NCBI GenBank assembly: GCA_963969495.1
Contig: OZ018318.1
Span: forward strand, 99,331,357-99,395,356
DNA: 64,000 bases
Source of the DNA: Ceratothoa steindachneri
Taxonomy: Eukaryota > Arthropoda > Malacostraca > Isopoda > Cymothoidae
Direction of reading: 5' to 3'
Made by a program: the position numbers and the translations under genes. Positions 33,250-44,719 of the stretch are shown in pieces (position 1 is the stretch's first letter; each line of letters begins with the position of its first letter). The notes below the pieces were generated by a model that was not told the DNA's origin, did no database searches, and was given only the letters and a program-made list of their open reading frames with translations.

Positions 33250-35815
33250 GGACTGACAGGCCACCAGGCGGGAGGCGTGGTCCTGAATGGCGGCACCTGG
33301 CTCTGCCAGGCCTGTAAGCACCTCTCGCAGTGCGAGCAACTGCGAGAGGTGATAAACTATTGCTTCCTGTGAAAAAATAGGGTCACCATGCCCATGTATG
33401 AACAATAACAAAAAACCCAACCCTTAACTTCCCCTGTTCCATCAACAGAGCCACCCTCGGGCAGCTCCACGAAAAAAAGGAGGTCCCCTCACTTTGCTTG
33501 CGCAGGGAACCCTCCATATTTCTTTAACCGGAGAGGAGGCTTACTCCTCTCCTACGCCTACGAGTGTGGAGGACTCCCCCTAACCCCCTTCTCTGGAGGT
33601 GCTTTCAGGCACCTCCCTGCTTCCAGCGGCAGTCTCTCCTTTTCTTTCCAAGGGGACTGCCAAGTAGGCCAGCAGGCAGCCCATAGTCAACCGCTGCCCA
33701 TCGAATCGGCTTGGTAGGACAAACCCCCTTAAGGGGGAGAGGGAAGCCAGGCCCCTTCGGTCGCTTCCCTCAAAAGGCCTGCTGGCAAGAACCTTAAACC
33801 TTGGCGGGGTCAAGGCCTGTGCCTCTCTACACAAGACTGGTGACGCTGCCAAGGGGACCTGTGATGTCCTAGGAGTGGATGGCCAACTGGAGGCCCCTCA
33901 TGTGATAGACATGGTCCTTGAGGAAACCCAGCCTCAGACGATAGGGCCTTCCATGGGACGCAGGAAGGGGGGGGGGTAAACCGGGCTCGGCGCCAAGCAC
34001 CGAACCCGAATCTGTCCCTATGCAAGGTCCTACTCAAACGGCTGGAGTCTCCGAGGCAGTACAAGGAGGGGAGGGATCTCCCCCAACCGGTGTCCCTGCG
34101 ACCACCAGGACCATCTCCATTTCAGAGAAGGACTTGGCTGAGGCCGGTCTATCTGGCCTAGGGGCTTCTACCGGCGGAGGTAAGAAGCAGGTTCATTCCC
34201 CGCCCTCCTCTCCTAAAAAGAAGAAGAAAAATACTAAAAAGACTAAAAAGACTTGGGGCTCCTCTTATCGACGTGGGCTGCGGGGACGGATGGGTCTGCT
34301 GCCACTTTGGTAGGCGACCAAGCCAAGATCGGCACATCCGGCTCCTCTGCCCCCCTGGGTCCAGAGCCCCCGACTAAGACCAAATGTGCACAGGACGGAG
34401 CCTCGATAGCGTCGGGGCATCTCATTCAGAGGTTACCTGGCGTTTTCGAGCCAGCTAGCTTCAAACGCTTTCTCGTTATTCGCTGCACTGATAGCACCAT
34501 GTTGGCCAAGGGCAACATGATCCACGAACGGAGAGCATTAGCTAGTGCAATTGGTAGAGAGCCGAAGGTGACCCGTTTCTCGGACGGGAGCCTTCTGGCG
34601 AATGCGGCGAATCCCGCCGAGGCGGCCAAGATAAGTGCTCTTCGGACACTTCATGGTACCCTGGTGAGTGTGACGCCGCACTCTACCATGAACTTTGTGA
34701 AAGGAGTAGTTTATGCGAGGGAACTCGTTGACTACTCCATTGAGAACATCATCTTAAAGCTGGCCGACCATGGGGCTGTCAAGGTCGAACGTGTGATGAG
34801 AAAACAGGGAGGGGCCTCGAGACCCACCCCTACACTCTTCGTCACGTTCGACTGTGACAAGCTCCATGAGTTGGTGCGTGCCGGTTGGTACCGCTACCGC
34901 GTGAAGGCATTCGTGCCACTGCCGCGGCGGTGCTATTACTGTCAACGCTTTGGCTATACGAATCGTTCTTTTAGACGTGCAAAGTCGGGGTCACGCGCAG
35001 TCTGTGTACATTGCTCCAAGGCCGCACACGCTAAGTCTAAATCGTGTGTGGCCAAGTGTGTCAATTGCGGAGACCCGCACCCAGCTTCTTCGAAGCAATG
35101 TAGTGCATATCTCCTTGAGAAAGAAATCTTGGCCGTTTAGGCCTAGCATGGACTCTCATTCCGCAAGGCTAAGGACTTGGTCCTGGTGCACGAGCTCTGC
35201 CTGGGACGTCATAAGCCTCAATAGTTATAAGGTACCCTCTGCTCCTAGCCCATCCAGACCAACGAACACGGTTGGTTCTGCGCCCATTAGGAGCCCTTCT
35301 GCGGGCTCTACTCAAACTGGGTGCTTCCCTGATAAAGCTGGAAGCAAAAATGAGTACATACCCAGCCCAGCTAAAACCAAGGCTTTCCCCTCTTCCCCCA
35401 GCGTGACCGTTTCCCGTAAGGCGAAACGGCCCCCGCCTCCACCAAGTCGTTAGATTCCCCTGAAGTTGGTCGCCAGGCTATCTTCCGGGGTTCCTAAAGC
35501 TGTTCCCCGAAAGGAGGACACCAACAAAGGAGCTTCGGCTCCTTTGCCCGCGCCTAGTGATGGACTGAGTGGCTTGGAGACGGTGGTTCCTTGAAAAGAG
35601 ATCGCCCCGCCTCCGAAGCCGCAACGCCCGCTTAAGGTTTCGAGGCGGAGAGAAGAAAAGACTTGCATGGCGAGCCCAACCTTCCCCAATAAGTTCTCGA
35701 AGGCTAATGCGCCTTCAGCGCTTTGTCCGGCCAACAGCGCCCGGGGTTCTGCCTCCGGGAAGCGTACGGCCATTCCCGTAAGGGCTTCTGTTCGAGAAGG
35801 CCCCCCGCGTCTCCT
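33250..35815 (+). pseudogene. I-group LINE ORF1 (zinc-knuckle protein), broken
   Basis: Begins with LTGHQAGGVVLNGGTWLCQA then CKHLSQCEQLREVI, a part that lies beyond the window edge in the intact copy, followed by stops at 33,370 and 33,409. The best continuous piece is 34,253-35,140: KRFLVIRCTDSTMLAKGNMI, EPKVTRFSDGSLLANAANPA, MNFVKGVVYARELVDYSIEN, then zinc knuckles CYYCQRFGYTNRSF (histidine and last cysteine changed), CVHCSKAAHAKSKSC and CVNCGDPHPASSKQC. The Pro/Ser-rich tail continues in shifted frames to about 35,815. Likely RNA-binding in the intact element. Confidence 0.75.
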
Positions 35816-38800
35816 CTGAGCTAGGCCTGGAGGGCATATTCCTTCAATGGAATTGCCGTAAACTCCGGGCCAACTGGGAGGAGCTGCGGAGATTCGTCTC
35901 ATCCCGTTCCCCGTTAGCTATTTTTCTGCAGGAGAACATGCTAGGCTCGTGCCCCCTGCCCGCCATCCCAGGGTATAAGGGTCTTGCGACCCCACAACCA
36001 CGGGATGGCCGGACTCGGGGATGCGCGGTTTACACCCGGCATGATGTCTCTGTTATTCCTATCTCTTTAGATACCTCCTTTCAGGCAGTGGCTGGGCAGC
36101 TGCACCTAGACAGGAGGTATGCTATCATTTCTGCGTACATTGCACCGTCAGCTTACTTCGACGTGGGGGACTTCCGCTGCGTCGTGGCACGGTTGCCCAG
36201 GCCCTTTCTCTTTGTTGAAGATCTAAATGGCAGACATCCTCTCTGGGGGGATTACTCAGTTGTCTCAAGAGACAATTCCGCCCGATCTGATCGAAGAGCT
36301 TGAGATAGGTGTCCTAAATGTGGATAAGTTTACGCATCACTGTCCGAGAACCGCTTCATTTTCTTGCCTTGACCTATTTTTGTGCTCTTCGGATGCACAG
36401 CCTAATTTTGATTGGGGGTTGGTCGATGACCTCCATGGTAGTGATCACTTTTCCATTCAAATATCATTTTCAGGGCAACTGCCGCCCGAGAGCCAACCGT
36501 GGTGGTGCTTGGCGCGGGCGCGGTGGACTGCAGTTCAGGAAATGACTGAATTCTCTATCTCAGTTGAGGAGTTTAGCTCAGGAGATGAGTCCGTTGAGTT
36601 TTCCGATAACCTCATAGCCGCGGGCCTGACTACTATTTCCAGAACGTCTAGCCGTTTTGCACGCCGTCCACTCCCATGGTGGTCGGCCGAGTGTGAGACG
36701 GCCCTCAAACAGAAGCGTTCTGCCTACATGCGCTATAAGCGCCGCCCGAACGATTTCTCTGTCGGTGAATTTTGTCGGGCCTGGGCTAGGTTTCGGTATA
36801 TTTCGAAGCACGCCCGCCGCTCTTCTTGGCGGGCATACGTGTCTTCACTTGACGGAAAGACCCCTTTAGCTGAGGTGTGGAGGCGAGTCAAAAGGATTTG
36901 GGGCAAGTTCTCGCAGGACCCCCCTTCAGTTCTCCAGGAGAATGGGACCGCAATCTTGGACCCCGCGTCTGTGGCGGAATCCTTCGCGACCGCTTTTTCC
37001 GCATTCTCTAGCCGGGATGCTGCTCCGCCAGTATTTAATGCACGTCGTGATGTCGCGGAAGGCCACCCGCTAGACTTTACCTCCAGGGGCAGAGAACCCT
37101 TCAACTACAGGTTTACTGTGAGTGAGGGTCGCTCCGCTCTTGCTTCGTGCGCGGATACCAACTATGGTCCGGACGATGTCCCGTACGCCATGCTTTGACA
37201 TCTAGATTTGTTCAACAAGATCTGGGTGGAGGGTTGTCTCCCAGATTCCTGGCGAATCGCTAGTGTGCTCGCCTTTCGTAAACCGGGGAGAGATCACTCT
37301 ACTCCGACTGGTTTCCGCTCAATCTCTCTAACCTCTTGCGTGTGCAATTTAATGGAGAAATTGGTAATTGTTAGATTAGCCTTTTTCCTGGACAGCGGAG
37401 GCCATCTGTCTTCTGCAAAGTGCAGCTTCCGCAAGTTCCAATCCACGTCAGATGCTCTGCTTCGACTGGAAAATGCCGTCTGCAAGGCTTTCTTTCGTAG
37501 ACAGCACTACGCCACAGTGTTTTTCGATCTGGAGAAGGCCTATGATACAGCATGGTGATACGGTATCATGGAGATTCTCCACACGATGGGGGCAGGGGGA
37601 CGCCTCCCAGGAAGTCCTCTCCGGCTCAAAGTAGCAGAAAGAGGGTGTCCCTCAGCGAAGTGTCCTCAGTGTCACACTCTTTGCTCTAATCATCAACGCC
37701 ATCACCTCGGTGCTGCCGGAAGATGTTCTCGCTACGCTCTACGTGGACGACCTTTTAATCTCTTTTGGCGCGGCCCAGATGCCAACTCTGTAGCGTCGAC
37801 TCCAACAGGCATTGAACCGTGTCTCTCGCTATTCCGAAGCGCACAGGTTTCGGTTTTTTTTGGCCAAGACTAAGGTGGTGTACTTGTGCTGCCATCCACG
37901 GCTCCACCCCGAGCCAGATTTGTTTCTTAATGGGGTGCGCCTGGATGTGGTTGAATCGCACCGTTTCTTTGGTCTTGTATTTGACCGACGCCTCACCTGA
38001 AAGGCTCATATTTTCAGCCTAAGGGGCTCTTGTACCCGCGCCAGGGATATTCTCCATTCCATGATGTTCAGCGCTTGGGGCACTGATAGGGCTACTGCCT
38101 TACTTTTTTTTCGATCCTTTGCTTGTTCGAAGCTCGACTACGGATGCGAGTTTTATGCATCCGCAGCCGAGCGTTTATTGCAGAAGGTGGATTCGATCCA
38201 CCACACCGGCCTTCGCCTTGCGACCGGTGCCTTCCGCACTTCCCCCATTGAGAGCCTATTGGTCGATGCTGGGGAGATGCCACCCTCTCTGCGCTGCATG
38301 CAGTGCATCACTCGCCTGTACGCGCGAGCCCGGTGCCTCCCTCAGTCGCCAACAGCTTTCACTGCATCCGCAGCTGATCTCGATGGTGCCTATGCCGCCG
38401 AGAGACGCCAGTCATACCTTAAGCCCTTTGATTTTAGGGCTAGGAAACTCCTTCGAGAGCTAGATATAGCTCTCTGGCGGGTGGCGCCCCTGGTTCTGCC
38501 CAGGACGCCACCCTGGAAGGTACCACGTTTGGCTATTTGTCGCCACGCCTCTGCTCCCAAAGCTTGTACGGCACCGGGAGTATTGCGTTCGACCTTTTGA
38601 AGCACACATCGTGTCACGCTGGAACCATGCCAGTGTATACGGATGGCTCCAAGTCCCAAGAGGGGGTTGGCTTCCACGCCGTGTCCCCTCTGCTTGAAGT
38701 CAGCGGGGCTCTGTCTTCACGGCCGAGCTGGTGGCAATACACCACTCGGTACGGGAGATTACGCGACGTGCCCGGTTCGGAGACCGGATTGTGATCTATA

Positions 38801-39450
38801 GCGACTCACAAAGCGCCCTGAGTGCTCTCGGGGCATTGGAATCTCCGCATCCCCTGGTTTGCGATACCTGTGACGCCACGGTTTTGGCGAGCCGGGCAGA
38901 TGTCGAGATTATCTTCTGCTCGGTTCCTGGACATGTAGGAATTACGGGGAATGAGCGCGCCGATGAGGGCACCAAAGAGTCCGCGAGTACTCTGCGACAG
39001 GACCAGCGTTTCGCTCTTCCTCACACAGACTACATAGCAGGAATACGGGCAGCTCTGCCGACTGCTTGGCAAAGAAGATGGGAGAATGTCGAAGGGAACT
39101 TAAAGTTGCGTGCCATTGCGCCGCGACTGTTCCCATGAACCTATCCTCCAAGACGGCTTCAGGTCGCTTTCTGTCGTCTCCGATTTGGACACACTCGTGT
39201 GACGCATGGCTATTTGATGTAGCGCTCACCTGTGCCCCATTGTGACGACTGCGTCGTCCCCCAGATTGTTCGGCACATTCTTGTCGAATGTTCCAGTCTG
39301 GGTGATCTTCGCGCACGTTACCTGTCCAGGTACCGGGATTGGCAGGGTCGCTACCGCCTGTCCCTTGTACTTGGGACGAGTTCGTGCACATTGACTTGTG
39401 TACTTGTTGAATTTTTTGGGAGGCCTGGCTTCTCCCCTTTATTTAAGTAG
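35815..39450 (+). pseudogene. I-group LINE ORF2 (endonuclease-RT-RNase H), broken
   Basis: Endonuclease: LEGIFLQWNCRKLRANWEEL, LAIFLQENML, EDLNGRHPLWGDY (glycine of GDLN lost), then after a shift ASFSCLDLFLCSS and DLHGSDHFSIQIS. RT: GFRSISLTSCVCNLMEK, FRKFQSTSDALLRL, VFFDLEKAYDTAW and TLYVDDLLISF (YVDD intact). RNase H: MPVYTDGSKSQEGVGFHA, VIYSDSQSALSALGALE and SVPGHVGITGNERADEG (the usual W before VPGH is S). The stretch RHLGERGMAFLLDLFNRIW of the intact copy is shortened to H-LDLFNKIW by a deletion near 37,200. At least six frame breaks. Confidence 0.8.
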
Positions 39451-39689
39451 GTTCTATTTTTTTGTTATTGTTTTCTTTGTAAGTTGCACCCTCCTGCACC
39501 GGGGTAAGGGGGCCCTGCCCCGGACGCCGGAGATTGATTTCTAATTGTTAAGTTTTTCCAATTTTTATCCTTGTTATTTTTTCATATTCTTATTTTAAAG
39601 TAGCCTAGTTCTAGGCTGTCGTGTTTCCGGCGACTTATGCCCAAGTGGGCAGGGGCCAGATGGGCTCTAAAAAAAAATAAATATATCGA

Positions 39690-39938
39690 TTGCAATAGTT
39701 TTCCAATTGATTGCAGAAGTTAGGCTGATGGGACGGAAATTAGTAGGCTCAGATTTATCCCCTTTTTTAAATATCGGCATAACATTTGCACGCTTAAACT
39801 CTATTGGAACTAGGTCTTCCTCTTTTTATTGATTGAAATTCATGCAGAGGGGTCTTGCTAATTCATTTTTAAGTTCTTTAAGATGGGTTGGGTACACCCA
39901 ATCGGGCCCAGGTGACTTTGATTTTTTTCATTTTATTT
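39690..39938 (-). pseudogene. CR1-like LINE RT fragment between two insertions
   Basis: Minus strand: WVYPTHLKELKNELARPLCM, a stop, EDLVPIEFKRANVMPIFKKG and DKSEPTNFRPISLTSAI. This is the start of a CR1-type RT. On its right it is cut by the piggyBac element at a TTAA; the upstream residues NILSNIIINEGEILTYIKNK are found across the insertion at 43,052-43,105. On its left it stops at the poly(A) of the I-group LINE, and the continuation (HEFLKNRSCLSNLL) lies at 33.2 kb. Confidence 0.7.
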
Positions 39939-39942
39939 TTAA

Positions 39943-42900
39943 CCCTGGAGCATTGAACATGGGTATAGTTTGCCCGAGGCTAGTGACGTCATGCGCATTT
40001 CGCCCCCTCCCTCCCAAGGCAGGATGCTGAGAGTCTGTGTAGCTTCAGTCTAGCCAACGCTCTCATAGAGTGAGGCCATGTCGGTCCACTCCTCTCCTTG
40101 GATTTCCAGCTAGACCCCTGTACCCGAGTTCAGTGGTAATAGCGTACAAAGAGAAGTTATAGTGATGGTGTAGTGATAAAGTTCTCTCTTTTTAGGCTGT
40201 AATTTTTTTTCGGGTGACTAATAGTGGGAACTTGTGCATGAAACTGCGAAAGAACAAAACCTAAGTGGGTTGGAGATTGTTGAAATTCTCTTTACTCCAG
40301 ATAGTGACGATGATAATGATTGTATTGAAACTGATGTACTTAATGACAGTGAGAATGGTAAGAATCTGTCCCAAAGCCAATGAAATTGCTAAAAAGTTCA
40401 GAGAGTGTATCTGGGAAAGACGTTCCTCCCCGACGCAAGCAAACAAAGGCGGGTGGTGGGAAGACAAAGAGGCCTAAGCGTATCTCCCCACCGCTCGACG
40501 ACGCAAGCAAACCTAGGCGGGTGTTGGGAAGAAAAAAAGGCCTAGGCGTATCCCCTACCATTCGCCTCCTACCCACGCCACCACAGCTGATAAAGTACCC
40601 TGCTGTGTCATCAGGCTTTTATGACCCTGACGACCCTTATTCTCCTGCTGCTGTTCCTGCTGCCATCCCTGTTGCTGATGCTCCTGCTGCAACCCATGCT
40701 GCTGTTCCTGCTGCCATTCCTGCTGTTGCTGCTCCTGCTGCCCCTGCTAAACCCCTGCTGCTCGCTAGCGACAACGTCGGCGATGTGCAGACGATGGGGA
40801 GTTGCCTGTGACTTTTAACTCTGCAACAGTCAAAGGTCGCTCAGGATATGTATGACACACAAGGCCTCAGGTAGCTGCAGCAACCAGGACAGCAGCCCGA
40901 AATATTGTGGCATAAATTAGGCAAGGTCCCACACAATTAGCTGCTACTACTACCACACCTGAAGAGTGTTTTCGCCTGTTTGTAACTGAAGCAATGGTGA
41001 ATCTGATTTGGGAGTTCACTAACAAGAAGATTGGTGTTGCTGCCAGGAGATACAGGAGACAGACAGCGACTGTACAGCAAACAACATCAGCAGAGATACG
41101 TGCCCTGCTAGTTGTCCTCATATTTACTTGTTACAAAAAAGATAACCACCTGAATACTAAGGAGTTGTGGTGCTCTGTGGCAGGGGCTCATTTCTACAAG
41201 GCAGCAATGTCTAAGGTACGTTTTTTCTTGCTACTCTAATGCCTCAGGTTTGACGACATAGCCACACGGGAGCAGAGGCGGACCACTGATAAATTCGCCC
41301 AGTCAGGGCTGTGTGGGGCATGTTTATGGCCTTCTGTGAGGACAACTACACCCCCCCCAAGACCTGACATTAGATGAACAATTGCTGGCTTTTAGGGATA
41401 AGTGCCCTTTTAGGATGTATATCTTAAATAAGCCAGCAAAATATAGGATTAAAATTGTTATGCTGGACGATGTGGAAAGTAAGTACATGTTGCAAGGTAT
41501 TCCTTACCTAGGGAAACAAGGCACAACAGGGAGACATGGACTGCAACTCAGCTACATGTTCACCAAAGGCCTCACAGGCCCCTACCACCAAACCAACAGA
41601 ATCATCTTTACCGACAACTGGTTCACGTCTGTGCCCCTCATACAGGACATGCTCAGTAAAGGGCTGACCATGTTGGGGACAGTGAGGGCGAACAAGGGAG
41701 AAATCCCTGAGGTAATGAGGCAGAAGGACACCCGCACACCTGGCAGCTCAGCATTCCTCTTCACAAAGATATGACACTCGTTTCATATATTCCTAGGACA
41801 CAGACAAGCAAGAGGAATGTGCTCCTGCTGTCAAGTTTGTGCATATAGGCATCAGTGGATAATGTCAGTGAGAAGCCTGAGATCATTGACTTCTATGATG
41901 CAATAAAAGGAGGGGTCGGCACGTTTGACTAAATGTGTACAACTTATAACTGCAACAGAAAGACAAATAGGTGTACATTATGTGTGTTCTTTGGGATACT
42001 GAATGCGAGTGTCATAAATTCGTGGATGATTCACCAGAGCAACACTGCAAGGGTAGGAGGCAGCGCTATGCAGAGACGGAAGTACATGCACGAATTGGCC
42101 CTGCAACTCATCAGGCCCTCAGCTGAGGAACGACTCAAGACCCAAACACAGCATCGAGAGGTGAAGATGGTCATCAGACAAGTGTGTTCCCTCATCCTCC
42201 CCTCTGGCACGGTTGCAGGTGCAGGATCATCGGCAGCTGAGATGAGAGGGCCCATGGTAAGGTGCAGCAAGTGTCGGTCAAAGACAGACAAGAAAACACG
42301 CTTCAGGTGTCACATCTGCCGCCAACCTGTATGCCCGAGCTACTGCTTCCCTTACTGCTGTGATTGCGTCTGAGGCTGAGGTAGGTAATAAACAGGAATT
42401 TTTTTCGTGTGGGTAGGTGCAAATTTGTTAGATTTATATAACTAAAACCATTAGGTTCATTTTATTATCCACCACAATCTCATACCAATAAATAGTGGAA
42501 AATAATGAAAAGTTTCTATATCAGTGACAGGAGGTTACAAGGGATAGACACCAATGGATATGCTTGGTGTGACGGGTCATAGTAGTCATTTCCAGGTGGG
42601 TTCAAGGGCTCTCATGACATAAAAACACATTATATTGAACAATTAATCATTTTTGGTGCACTAAAAACTAAAAAAAGGATGTTTTTCCCACTATCTTCCA
42701 TACAATTTGTGCATCGTCAGTGTCATCGAGAGTCACCAAGGGAGAAAAGCCTAACATACTTGGAAGCCTGTGCGAACGTTTGGGTGAATTCTATGCAAGG
42801 TTATTTTTGGGGGGTGAATTTTTCACTTTGTAACTGTTTAAATTTTTTTGTTTATAATATACCTTTCTTAAAGTAAGTACGGATTTTTATTAGTTTAATT

Positions 42901-43047
42901 AGCATTTAAATGCCTTATAGTTAGTGTCTACATGATAGGATTAACAAATTTGTATATTTACTATTTTTCTTTTATTTTCCAAAATCGGGTATAATACACC
43001 AGAGTTCAGTGACTGTGTAACATGGAAATATGTTCAGTGCTACAGGG
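39943..43047 (+). mobile_element. piggyBac element with complete ends
   Basis: TTAA at 39,939-39,942 and at 43,048-43,051 flank a 3,105-bp unit whose ends are inverted repeats: left CCCTGGAGCATTGAACAT (39,943-39,960); right, read inward, CCCTGTAGCACTGAACAT (43,030-43,047), 16 of 18 identical. TTAA duplication and CCC-starting termini are diagnostic of piggyBac. The target was a CR1-like LINE: joining the flanks restores the LINE's reading frame. The transposase inside is broken, so this copy could only move if transposase were supplied from elsewhere. Confidence 0.9.
40203..42373 (+). pseudogene. piggyBac-type transposase, inactive
   Basis: N-terminal part: acidic segment (EILFTPDSDDDND), a frame break, then a Lys-rich and an Ala/Pro-rich low-complexity stretch (40,380-40,811) built on CCTGCTGCT-like codon repeats. 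Core from about 40,960: CFRLFVTEAMVNLIWEFTNK, then across shifts LTLDEQLLAFRDKCPFRMYI (first catalytic Asp in LDEQ), YRIKIVMLDDVESKYMLQGI, IIFTDNWFTSVPLIQDM (second Asp) and GTVRANKGEIPEVM. The third catalytic block reads KGGVGTFD where KGGVDTLDQ is usual, so the third aspartate is Gly, and a stop follows. C-terminal cysteine-rich domain: RCSKCRSKTDKKTRFRCHIC and RQPVCPSYCFPYC, the zinc-binding domain that recognises element ends. At least five frame breaks. Confidence 0.8.
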
Positions 43048-43106
43048 TTAATATATGTAAGAATCTCCCCTTCATTTATAATTATGTTGGATAGGATATT
43101 TTGTCT

Positions 43107-43457
43107 TTAAAGATTTATGTTCTTCTTTTTGGCTCGTTGAGGAAGCCCTTCAGCAGAAGAAATCGGCTGTTGGACGTCGGGAGCCTTCTCGCCTGAGCAT
43201 CTACATCTCTCTGTTTTTAAGAGTTGAACTTCCCTTTTAAGGAGGGAGTTCTCCTCTCTCAGTTGAGCGATGCTCTCGCCCAGGCGCTTCTCGAGTTCGC
43301 AGAAGTCACAGACACTGACGCCATCTGTGAGTTCCTTGCAACTCCTTCCCCCGAAGTCTTCACTCCATCTGTAGACTTTGCATATTTTGCAGGTTAGCTT
43401 TCGAAACGGAGGACCATTCTTCTTCGCCATGTTACAAAAATCTCGGACCATACGCAT
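43107..43457 (-). pseudogene. CR1-like LINE ORF1 N-terminus: zinc finger plus coiled coil
   Basis: Starts with MAKKNGPPFRKLTCKICKVY then paired cysteines (CKIC...SC...CDFC) forming a PHD-like zinc finger, followed by a heptad-like leucine-rich helix (LGESIAQLREENSLLKREVQ). The same layout occurs at 51,872-51,534 in the tandem LINE. Directly downstream on the minus strand the sequence jumps into RT (43,105-43,052), so the rest of ORF1 and the endonuclease have been deleted. It is likely the 5' part of the LINE that carries both the piggyBac and the I-group insertions. Confidence 0.6.
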
Positions 43458-43985
43458 TAAAAAACGGGTTTTTGGTTGTGATTTTCTCTCGCACTAATCA
43501 CATCTGCCTATTTCCAGGAGGTTTTCGGTCGTTCGGCGAACAGAAACCCTTTGATCAAGCACACCAACCCTAAGGTCTCCCCTGGGCCGGACGTCCCCAA
43601 TCGTGCCGCAGCTCCCAACTGAGCAGCACAAGAGACCCAGTGAACTGGTTCTCTGATTTTTCAACAGGGGTGCTTGAGGTGTAGCTGTCTTCCTACTAAG
43701 CCCTACTAATCAACTAAAAACGGCCAGACTGGAGGCAAATAGTAAAGCTAAGTGCCCACGACTTCATCGGAGATCTTTAGCTAATCTGGCAACCAGCAAG
43801 GCACAAAAGCTCTCTCTCCAAAGATCAGTTGAGCCTTTATTCACCAAGTAGCGGTCACAGGGAGCTGGTCAGGCAATTACACGTTAGAAGAAAGCTTCTA
43901 AGGGGTACCTAGCATTTCTCCATTAATCGTACCCCAAACTCCTAAGATCCCTTCAAACTTAGTCTGTTGTAACCTATGAGTGCTC
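43458..43985 (-). other. CR1-like LINE 5' untranslated region
   Basis: Non-coding. It matches in outline the sequence upstream of the zinc-finger ORF1 at 51.9-52.4 kb: AACGGCCAGACTGGAGG here versus AACGGCCAGGATTTTGGAG there, and CGTACCCCAAACTCCTAAGA here versus CGTGCCCCAGCGCCTAAGCC there near the far end. Shared boundaries at about 43,980 and 52,412 suggest both LINEs have complete 5' ends. Confidence 0.5.
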
Positions 43986-44361
43986 CAAGGCGTTATTTAA
44001 AGAGGTTCCAAAGCCTCTCTTCTCACGCGGCATAAGGAAGCTGGTGAGGCCCATATTAATAAATAAATTATGTGTAATAGAGATGAAGGTTTTTTTTTTG
44101 TTATTGGGTTTTTGTTTTGATTTTTTGACAGTTGAAGAGAGTTGGTGAAACTTAGTACTAACAGAATCGAAGAGGTTGGTAGGGGGATGCAAGGGGACGC
44201 ATCAAAGAAGTAGTAGAGAAGTTTAACAACCGTTAGTCTGGATCCTACTACAGCTACCTTACTGGCATGAGTGACCCTACCGGACTAAAAGTCCCCCAGC
44301 TTAGCTAGCTTAACTCAGGCAGATCACGCAAGCTGTCTCACCGACGACAAGGTGGTTGTGT

Positions 44362-44364
<3 letters not shown>
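43986..44364. other. no recognisable gene
   Basis: Mixed sequence between the 5' end of one LINE and the microsatellite tail of the next. A T8 run lies near 44,091. No domain. Confidence 0.4.

Positions 44365-44435
<71 letters not shown>
44365..44435. repeat. (GA)n tail of CR1-like LINE
   Basis: About 70 bp of GAGA with two AAA interruptions, at the 3' end of the minus-strand LINE ((TC)n on the element's strand). The tandem sister copy has the same but shorter tail (47,665-47,678), so the microsatellite is the element's own 3' end, as in CR1-type LINEs. Confidence 0.85.
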
Positions 44436-44719
44436 TAACAAGGAGTATCAAGGAAAGTAAGTAACCTAGGAGACCTTACGGTCCATTCAAAGAGGGTACC
44501 TTTAGGCTAGCAATCGAGCGGGCACATGGGTGCTCAATTGTTTTGCGTCCCTAAACGGCCACTTTTCAAAACTTTGTCTAGTCTTGACTTGAACTGGTCA
44601 ACAGATTCACTGTTGACAACTTCCACTGGAAGTGCGTTCCACTTACCGCAGATACTGTAAGCGAAAGAACTTCCACACAGATTGCGGTTGTAACGCTTCA
44701 GTTCAAGTTTGAAGCCGTG

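Larger units (their letters stand above)
33236..39680 (+). mobile_element. I-group LINE, full-length but degenerate copy
   Basis: About 6.4 kb matching the intact minus-strand copy at 57.6-64.0 kb throughout: ORF1, ORF2 and the same 3' UTR ending in CCAGATGGGCTCT followed by an A-run (39,669-39,677). Multiple frameshifts, stops and small deletions. It lies inside a CR1-like LINE: the same LINE's coding sequence resumes on both sides. The precise 5' boundary is uncertain (33,220-33,250) and I could not define a target duplication. Confidence 0.75.
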
